Source: CAJQGY01 sp964417685
Lineage (GTDB): Bacteria; Pseudomonadota; Gammaproteobacteria; Magnimaribacterales; D2472
Assembly: GCA_964417685.1 (NCBI GenBank)
Contig: CAYQIT010000025.1
Span: 1-9,780, forward strand
Length of the DNA stretch: 9,780 nt
Direction: 5' to 3'
This document shows, piece after piece, positions 5,461 through 9,780 of the stretch. Under the pieces are notes generated by a model that worked only from the letters and a program-made list of their open reading frames with translations, did not search any database and was not told the origin of the DNA. The number at the start of each line of letters is the position of its first letter. Position 1 is the first letter of the stretch. Both the position numbers and the translations under genes were made by a program.

Positions 5461-6212
5461 ATAGATCTTATACTTTGAAGATAAGCTTCCCAAGCAACTT
5501 TTTGTAAAAAAATCCTGTCTTCATCTGAAACTCTGTTGAGGTAATTGTAAGAAAGCCCTTCGGGAGATTGTTTAGCAATGACTGCAAAAACTGTTGCTGC
5601 TCCTAAATATGTTCCTAACATACCAGGATGTGTCCCATCAGGATGATGCAGTTTAATATTTGGTTGTTTTTGGTAGGCTATTTCATATGCCTCTCCAACC
5701 GGAATAATTTCTGAGTTACTTCTTTTTGCTGCAGGGTAATATGTTTGCCTGATTCTATCGATAAGATCTGTTTTATATCTCTTGTCCTCTTTTGTGTATG
5801 CATGGGTCATATATAAAGCTGTTTTAATACCTTTTTCATGTGCTTTAATGCTGTAACTATATGAGGTATCTTCAAATTTTTTTCTAGATTTTTTAGTTAA
5901 AACTTCCCCGCTACCGCCTTGCATAATAAGCAAATCTATTTGTTGATCCATTTGAAGGTTTTTAGGTTCTAAGAGGTGATCTATATTGTGATTATGCAAT
6001 CTCGATCCTCCAATTGTGGCTGACTTCGTTGTAATTTCTTCGTCACCATAGAACTCAATAAGCATTTTCTCTACATGATTATGAATACTGTCGTTATAGT
6101 AGAGATAGCTATTACCAACAAATAATATTCTTGAAGGATAGTTTTCTGCAAAAGATGATAATGAAATAAGGAAGGGTAAGAAAAATAAAAACTTGAACTT
6201 TTGCTTAAACAT
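5445..6212 (-). CDS. Secreted SGNH/GDSL-type hydrolase (DUF4886-like)
   Basis: The 255-residue protein has an N-terminal signal peptide (about 1-22, basic start, hydrophobic core FLFFLPFLISLSS, then FAE). The mature part begins with ILFVGNSYLYYND, where GNS (33-35) is SGNH block I and Ser35 the likely nucleophile. ATIGGSRL (65-72) fits the oxyanion Gly block. DGTHPG (192-197) supplies the Asp192/His195 pair typical of block V, followed by GTYLGAATVF as in DUF4886 and sialate O-acetylesterase-like proteins. The block III Asn is not obvious; QGGSGE (98-103) stands in its place. It probably removes an ester group from a carbohydrate or lipid outside the cytoplasm, but the substrate is unknown. 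It lies 44 bp after the MFS gene and may be cotranscribed. No Shine-Dalgarno precedes the start. Confidence 0.82.
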   Translation of the reverse strand: MFKQKFKFLFFLPFLISLSSFAENYPSRILFVGNSYLYYNDSIHNHVEKMLIEFYGDEEITTKSATIGGSRLHNHNIDHLLEPKNLQMDQQIDLLIMQGGSGEVLTKKSRKKFEDTSYSYSIKAHEKGIKTALYMTHAYTKEDKRYKTDLIDRIRQTYYPAAKRSNSEIIPVGEAYEIAYQKQPNIKLHHPDGTHPGMLGTYLGAATVFAVIAKQSPEGLSYNYLNRVSDEDRIFLQKVAWEAYLQSIRSIKGDN

Positions 6213-6216
6213 ATAA

Positions 6217-6222
6217 ATTATA
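6217..6222 (-). promoter_or_regulatory. Possible -10 box for a leaderless hydrolase transcript
   Basis: A perfect TATAAT on the minus strand ends 4 nt before the ATG at 6212, and no ribosome-binding site is present. Transcription from it would begin at or inside the start codon. No good -35 box is visible, and such hexamers are common in AT-rich DNA, so this is weak. Confidence 0.22.
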
Positions 6223-6256
6223 TTGTCACTGCAAAAAGTTAATGTCTAGTAGTAAA

Positions 6257-7573
6257 TTATGTAGAACCTAATTCAAGATTCCTTGCCTCTGCAGCTTTCC
6301 AATCCTTAGGAAGTATCTTTGATACCACAAGGAAGCTTATGAGCGCAGGAATAAACACAAGATGAGTAACTGTCATAGCCATTCGCATTGACTCTAATTC
6401 ATCATTACTAGCTTTAAAAACATCAATCAACCATCCTGCAAAAGTTGGCCCACCACCCAAAGCTATCATATTTAAAATAAAGAAAAATAAAGCAGTCGAC
6501 ATTGCTCTCATATTTATTGGTGCTAATGTTTGGGCTATTGCAAAACTAGGGCCTAAGTAAATCCCTATAAATAATAAATAAATTGTTGAGAGTATTAAGT
6601 TTGCTTCAACTGAACTTACCCAGTAAGACCATATTCCAAGAGGTAGGCACACGGACATAGCTATAGCTGGCAACCAACCATAAGCTCTTATAGTTTTTGC
6701 ACCCCATTTATCAGCTAATTTTGCACCAAAAAATGCTCCACCTGCGTATGTTGTTCCATTCATTATTCCAAGCAAAATAACCATTGTTTTAAAATCAAAA
6801 GATGGATCAAGCGCAATCAAGAATTTAGTCTGGAAAGCTGATGAAGCGTATGATACAAAGGACCCAAATGCAATTCCAAAGCACATAGCCCACCAAGCAG
6901 GAATTTTAAGTAAAGTTCTAATAGACTCACTAAAGGGAAGTTTCTTTATTTCAGCAGAATTTTGAAGTTCTTGAGCTCCTCTTGTTGGCTCTTTGAGAGT
7001 TAACTTAACAAATCCAGCTAAAACTACTCCTGTAATACCCAAGAAAACAAATATTCTTCTCCAATCTACATCTTCACCTGAACCCATCAAAGATGCGGTT
7101 GCAAAATAGGCAGCCATAATTCCCAAAGGAATCCCCATTGAATAAACACCCAAAGCACCTGCTCTTTCTTCTTTGGGATACATATCAGAAATTATTGAAT
7201 GCGATGGTGGACTGCCTCCAGCTTCACCAATCCCAACACCCATTCTTGCAAGGCCGATTTGTAAAAAATTATTTGCCATGCCAGTAAGTGCTGTAAAGCC
7301 GCTCCAGGTAGCAAGAGCTATAGATAAAATATTTACCCTACTATATCTATCTGCAAGCCATGCAATAGGTATTGCAATTACTGTGTAAAAAAATGCAAAT
7401 GCGAAACCTATAAGTAATCCTAATTGAGTATTTGTGAGATCGAGATCAGCTTGTATAAATGGTGCTAATATTCCAACAATTTGCCTATCTATAAAATTAA
7501 AACCATAAACAACAGTTAAAAGAACTAATGCAAATGTTCTATAGCTTTTTGTGTATGCTTGGTTTTCGTTCAT
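6257..7573 (-). CDS. Spinster-type MFS transporter
   Basis: The 438-residue inner-membrane protein has 12 predicted helices in two six-helix halves, the normal length for the major facilitator superfamily. Helix 1 ends in NFIDRQ (26-31), where the Asp-Arg pair is typical of the spinster-like group. Motif A is at about 66-80 (TVIAIPIAWLADRYSRVNI region, Asp75, Arg76, Arg79). GIGEAGGSPPSHSIISDMYP (114-133) is the helix 4 signature common in spinster-like bacterial carriers. The central loop (about 194-210) is charged. Related proteins move lipids, organic acids or aromatic compounds, but the substrate is not predictable. It lies 51 bp after the oxidoreductase gene, with a hairpin between them, and 44 bp before the hydrolase gene. 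No clear Shine-Dalgarno is visible. Confidence 0.9.
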   Translation of the reverse strand: MNENQAYTKSYRTFALVLLTVVYGFNFIDRQIVGILAPFIQADLDLTNTQLGLLIGFAFAFFYTVIAIPIAWLADRYSRVNILSIALATWSGFTALTGMANNFLQIGLARMGVGIGEAGGSPPSHSIISDMYPKEERAGALGVYSMGIPLGIMAAYFATASLMGSGEDVDWRRIFVFLGITGVVLAGFVKLTLKEPTRGAQELQNSAEIKKLPFSESIRTLLKIPAWWAMCFGIAFGSFVSYASSAFQTKFLIALDPSFDFKTMVILLGIMNGTTYAGGAFFGAKLADKWGAKTIRAYGWLPAIAMSVCLPLGIWSYWVSSVEANLILSTIYLLFIGIYLGPSFAIAQTLAPINMRAMSTALFFFILNMIALGGGPTFAGWLIDVFKASNDELESMRMAMTVTHLVFIPALISFLVVSKILPKDWKAAEARNLELGST

Positions 7574-7576
7574 TTG

Positions 7577-7621
7577 AATTAAAGATGTTATTACTTTTTC
7601 AAAAGTGTAACATCTTTAATT
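7577..7621 (-). terminator. Long hairpin between the oxidoreductase and MFS genes
   Basis: A perfect 14-bp inverted repeat (AATTAAAGATGTTA at 7577-7590, TAACATCTTTAATT at 7608-7621) encloses a second 6-bp repeat (ACTTTT 7593-7598, AAAAGT 7601-7606). It starts 3 bp after the oxidoreductase stop and ends 3 bp before the MFS start codon. It may be a terminator or attenuator, although the U-tract is poor. It could also stabilise the upstream message or limit MFS translation. Confidence 0.6.
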
Positions 7622-7624
7622 AAA

Positions 7625-8761
7625 TTACTTATGTGGGTTTACCAAGTATTTTTTACCAGTAGCTTGTTTGGCATATTCTCTTATTGTTTCAGGTTGAAGC
7701 ATTTCTTCAAAAGAAATTTCTTTTGCATAGCTGCTAGCAAAAGTAGAGTTTATTTCTCTTGCTACTCGCATTCTCATTTCTTGAAATCTCTCCATGCCAA
7801 TTTTTCCAATCATTGGTGTTAGAAGCCAACCACCAAGACCCCATGACAAACCAAATGCTCTTTTAAGTATAGTGGGTGATTGATCTAAGCCACCATATAT
7901 ATAAACCTGTTTATATGTGTCTGATCCATATCTACTATATTCTGTAGCATTCATGTTAGCAGCAATTTCCATAGCAGCTAATATCTGACCTGGTAACTCA
8001 CCATTATTACCCCCTCCAGTTGCATCAAAACCTAGAGTGGCACCTGTTTCAACAAGTGCAGTTACTAAATCATCCATAAATGATTCATCACTTGTGTTGC
8101 AAACGTATTCAGCACCAATAGATTTTAATAAATCTACTTGCTCTTGCTTTCTTACAATATTAACTAATTGTATTCCGTCATCTTTGCAGATCTTAACAAG
8201 CATTTGTCCTAAATTTGAAGCTGCAGCTGTATGAACCAGTGCAGTATGATTTTCCATCTTCATAGTTTCAACAAAGGCTAATGCTGTTAATGGATTAACA
8301 AACGATGAAGCAGCTTGCTTTGGAGTAGTTCCTTCATCCATCACTAAACAAGAAGCTGCGGGCACGCATCTGTATTGAGAATACATAGCCCCTCCAGCTA
8401 AACCAACAGTTTTTCCAATAAGATCTTTAGCATTAATTCCTGCATCTATAATTACTCCTGCACCTTCATTTCCAACAGGCATAGACTCATCGAGCCTTGG
8501 CTTTAGCGAGCCCATGAGAGCAGGATGAACTGGCATTATTGCAACAGTATCATCGCCAGAACCTGTTACATTAATATTTTGTACATCAGCTGCAAAACTC
8601 AACAGAAGCCCAAGATCTGATGGATTGATTGGGGATGCTTGAACCTTTATGAGAACTTCATCATCACCGGGAACTGGTTTTTCTACTTTTGCGATAGAGA
8701 GTTCAATATTTCCATCACTAGTGGCTTTTGATCTTATTTCTTTTGAGTATTGTTCTGACAT
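7625..8761 (-). CDS. QOR-like NAD(P)H-dependent oxidoreductase of the medium-chain dehydrogenase superfamily
   Basis: The 378-residue protein has a GroES-like N-terminal domain (about 20-150). EVLIKVQASPINPSDLG (35-51) and VGNEGAGVIIDAG (96-108) are typical of quinone oxidoreductase-like members that do not use catalytic zinc. The Rossmann domain follows: ALVHTAAASNLGQMLVKICK (174-193) is the variant cofactor loop (AAxxxxG) seen in QOR and enoyl-reductase relatives, and LGFDATGGG (243-251) is the later conserved strand. It probably reduces a quinone or an alpha,beta-unsaturated carbonyl with NAD(P)H in the cytoplasm. A strong AGGGGAG ribosome-binding site (8766-8772) fixes the start. The gene diverges from an HxlR regulator with Cys6, which supports induction by electrophiles or quinones. 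It leads a probable run with the MFS and hydrolase genes. Confidence 0.88.
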   Translation of the reverse strand: MSEQYSKEIRSKATSDGNIELSIAKVEKPVPGDDEVLIKVQASPINPSDLGLLLSFAADVQNINVTGSGDDTVAIMPVHPALMGSLKPRLDESMPVGNEGAGVIIDAGINAKDLIGKTVGLAGGAMYSQYRCVPAASCLVMDEGTTPKQAASSFVNPLTALAFVETMKMENHTALVHTAAASNLGQMLVKICKDDGIQLVNIVRKQEQVDLLKSIGAEYVCNTSDESFMDDLVTALVETGATLGFDATGGGNNGELPGQILAAMEIAANMNATEYSRYGSDTYKQVYIYGGLDQSPTILKRAFGLSWGLGGWLLTPMIGKIGMERFQEMRMRVAREINSTFASSYAKEISFEEMLQPETIREYAKQATGKKYLVNPHK

Positions 8762-8787
8762 GTTTCTCCCCTATTTTAAATTTAGTA

Positions 8788-8804
8788 ATTAATTATGAAT
8801 TAAT
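8788..8804. promoter_or_regulatory. Candidate operator (7-3-7 inverted repeat) at the oxidoreductase promoter
   Basis: ATTAATT (8788-8794) and AATTAAT (8798-8804) form a perfect inverted repeat around ATG. It overlaps the proposed oxidoreductase -10 box, where a dimeric repressor would block transcription. AT-rich sequence makes such repeats fairly likely by chance. Confidence 0.35.
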
Positions 8805-8829
8805 ATAGTTGATAGAATGAAAATAGCAA
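8802..8829 (-). promoter_or_regulatory. Candidate promoter of the oxidoreductase gene
   Basis: On the minus strand TTGCTA (8824-8829) and TATATT (8802-8807) are separated by 16 bp. The leader would be about 35 nt and contains the AGGGGAG ribosome-binding site. A weaker alternative (TTGTCT, 17 bp, TATCAA) lies just upstream. Confidence 0.4.
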
Positions 8830-8830
8830 G

Positions 8831-8859
8831 TAGACAATTTAATCATACTAGTATATAAA
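8831..8859 (+). promoter_or_regulatory. Promoter of the HxlR regulator gene, probably giving a leaderless transcript
   Basis: TAGACA (8831-8836) and TATAAA (8854-8859) are separated by 17 bp, each matching the sigma70 consensus at five of six positions. The start site would fall at about 8866-8868, at or next to the ATG at 8868. This agrees with the absence of any Shine-Dalgarno. Confidence 0.55.
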
Positions 8860-8868
8860 ATCATACTA
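8843..8868. promoter_or_regulatory. Candidate autoregulatory operator of the HxlR gene
   Basis: TCATACTA occurs at 8843-8850 and again at 8861-8868. The first copy also forms the perfect palindrome ATACTAGTAT (8845-8854). The copies sit in the promoter spacer and at the predicted start site, on either side of the -10 box. HxlR-family dimers bind short palindromes in their own promoters, so this is a plausible autorepression site. Confidence 0.45.
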
Positions 8869-9200
8869 TGAATAACACGGATTGCCCTGTCACAAACTCA
8901 TTAAAACTGATCGGTGGTAAATGGAAGATTGCAATTATCTATAATTTGGGAAAAGGCCCTATGAGATTTGGGGAGCTTAAGAAAACCCTTATGCCAATCA
9001 CACAACAAATGCTTACAAAGCAATTGCGTGAATTAGAAAGAGATCAGTTAATTCTAAGAAAGGTTTATGAGGTAGTTCCTCCAAAAGTTGAGTATTCTTT
9101 AACCAAGTTTGGAACTTCTCTTGGCCCTGTCTTAAATTCATGGTGTAAGTGGGGAACAGATAACAGCAAATTATTGAAGAGTATTACTAGCAAAAACTAA
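8868..9200 (+). CDS. HxlR/DUF24-family winged-helix regulator with Cys6, probable redox or electrophile sensor
   Basis: The 110-residue protein matches the whole HxlR domain. It begins MNNTDCPVTNSLKLIGGKWK, followed by the helix-turn-helix (RFGELKKTLMPITQQMLTKQ, about 33-52) and the wing signature VYEVVPPKVEYSLT (66-79). Cys6 is the conserved sensing cysteine of redox members such as B. subtilis YodB and HypR. A second cysteine, Cys93 (NSWCKWG), lies in the C-terminal dimer helix and could be an intersubunit partner. Such proteins lose DNA binding when the cysteine is alkylated by quinones or oxidised. The divergent oxidoreductase gene is the classical target type, as with YodB/AzoR1 and QorR/qor2. 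The start is at or next to the predicted transcription start, without a ribosome-binding site. Confidence 0.92.
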   Translation: MNNTDCPVTNSLKLIGGKWKIAIIYNLGKGPMRFGELKKTLMPITQQMLTKQLRELERDQLILRKVYEVVPPKVEYSLTKFGTSLGPVLNSWCKWGTDNSKLLKSITSKN

Positions 9201-9245
9201 AATTAATCCAAGAAAACATGTAGCTAATGGATGAAGAGATTTCAT
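9171..9245 (-). CDS. Possible 24-residue hydrophobic micro-ORF
   Basis: The reverse strand encodes a short peptide beginning MKSLHPLATCFLGLILVFAS and ending in TLQ. It has one hydrophobic stretch that could cross the membrane. AAGGGA lies about 6 nt before the ATG, a better ribosome-binding site than most genes in this window have. It overlaps the last 30 bp of the HxlR gene on the opposite strand. It could be a small membrane peptide, a decayed gene start or chance. No homolog is recognised. Confidence 0.25.
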   Translation of the reverse strand: MKSLHPLATCFLGLILVFASNTLQ

Positions 9246-9260
9246 AGGATTCCCTTAATG

Positions 9261-9266
9261 TATAAT
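9261..9266 (+). promoter_or_regulatory. Possible -10 box upstream of the NTF2-like gene
   Basis: A perfect TATAAT preceded directly by TG lies 41 bp before the ATG at 9308. No convincing -35 box is seen at the right distance. The rest of the 107-bp gap (9201-9307) holds nothing else recognisable on the plus strand. Confidence 0.35.
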
Positions 9267-9307
9267 GCAAAAATTAAAAGCTTGATAGCATAATTACACT
9301 AATAAAA

Positions 9308-9757
9308 ATGAACAAAGAAAATATCTATGAATTTTTAAATTCCTGGAAAGATGGAGTTATTTCAATAGGATCAGTCTATAAGTCAGATGATGATTACAAA
9401 AAAGAGGCTGCTTCTTTTATTGATAAGCATTATGCATTTGATGAGTCTAATGTTCTTTTTAAGCCAACTTTTACCAAACAAGTTATATTTAGAAATAACA
9501 AAGAAGATGCTCTGTCATATTTCATTAAAGGAAATATCATTGAAGACAATGGTTTTGCAATTAAACCTTGGAAGTCCATTGAGCCCTTGGAAATACATAT
9601 AAATATTGAAGAAAGTTTTTCAATTGCTATGGGTGTATTAGAGCTTTCTCCATTTAATGATGAAAATCCTACAAAGATAGCTTTTACTTTTATCTTAGAT
9701 GAATTTGATGGTGCTATAAAAATAAAAGCGCACCACTCTTCGCCTATTATTAGCTAA
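9308..9757 (+). CDS. NTF2-like (SnoaL/CaMKII-association-type) protein with C-terminal HHSSP motif
   Basis: The 149-residue protein has the layout of the NTF2-like cone fold. N-terminal helices (residues 1-45, with WKDGVISIG and the DDDYKKEAASFIDKHYAF helix) are followed by a curved sheet. The segments LFKPT (50-54), YFIKGNIIEDNGFAIKPW (71-88) and a final strand ending KIKAHHSSPI are a pattern I associate with a bacterial NTF2-like group annotated variously as SnoaL-like. The HHSSP end may line the pocket and suggests a bound ligand or a catalytic role. No signal peptide is seen. There is no Shine-Dalgarno before the start, as for several genes here. It is 107 bp after the HxlR gene on the same strand and may belong to a separate unit. 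Function is unknown. Confidence 0.72.
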   Translation: MNKENIYEFLNSWKDGVISIGSVYKSDDDYKKEAASFIDKHYAFDESNVLFKPTFTKQVIFRNNKEDALSYFIKGNIIEDNGFAIKPWKSIEPLEIHINIEESFSIAMGVLELSPFNDENPTKIAFTFILDEFDGAIKIKAHHSSPIIS

Positions 9758-9780
9758 TTTCTTTTACTTAGAGATCTCCA

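Overview
The window is AT-rich and gene-dense, with short intergenic gaps. It carries a TonB-dependent outer-membrane receptor, an AzgA-type nucleobase permease close to E. coli AdeP/GhxP, a spinster-type MFS transporter and an HxlR regulator. This fits a streamlined, free-living, Gram-negative marine heterotroph, possibly a SAR86-like gammaproteobacterium. The taxonomy is inferred from gene content only. A run of exactly 100 N (4446-4545) marks an assembly join inside the permease gene.

Left part (1-3868, minus strand): a long TonB-dependent receptor gene ends at a strong hairpin terminator. It is followed by a tight three-gene set: a COG2236-type purine phosphoribosyltransferase, a five-helix membrane protein of unknown function, and a membrane protein cut by the window edge. 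The permease gene (4024-5088, plus) diverges from the receptor. Receptor, permease and phosphoribosyltransferase could together form a nucleobase scavenging route.

Centre (5089-5460): this is the most interesting part. A sigma70-like promoter (TTGACA, 18 bp, TAAACT) is followed at the expected start site by two tandem copies of a three-stem RNA. Its conserved core (CGTTCATC, ACGGAAGTAG, CGAAGGAACGCAT) matches the glnA-class glutamine riboswitch, and the variable hairpins differ in sequence while keeping their pairing. The riboswitch precedes an AGGAG ribosome-binding site and a gene for a very basic 53-residue protein, and a bidirectional terminator closes the unit. Glutamine riboswitches of this class are best known from cyanobacteria, where they control small inhibitor proteins of nitrogen assimilation. 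A tandem pair in front of an unrecognised small basic protein in an apparently proteobacterial background suggests an undescribed glutamine-responsive regulator.

Right part (5445-9780): a minus-strand run encodes a QOR/MDR-type oxidoreductase, a spinster-like MFS transporter and a secreted SGNH-type hydrolase. Divergent from the oxidoreductase is an HxlR/DUF24 regulator with a cysteine at position 6, as in redox-sensing family members such as YodB. The shared intergenic region holds matching promoters and symmetric or repeated sites that look like operators. The window ends with an NTF2-like protein carrying a C-terminal HHSSP motif.
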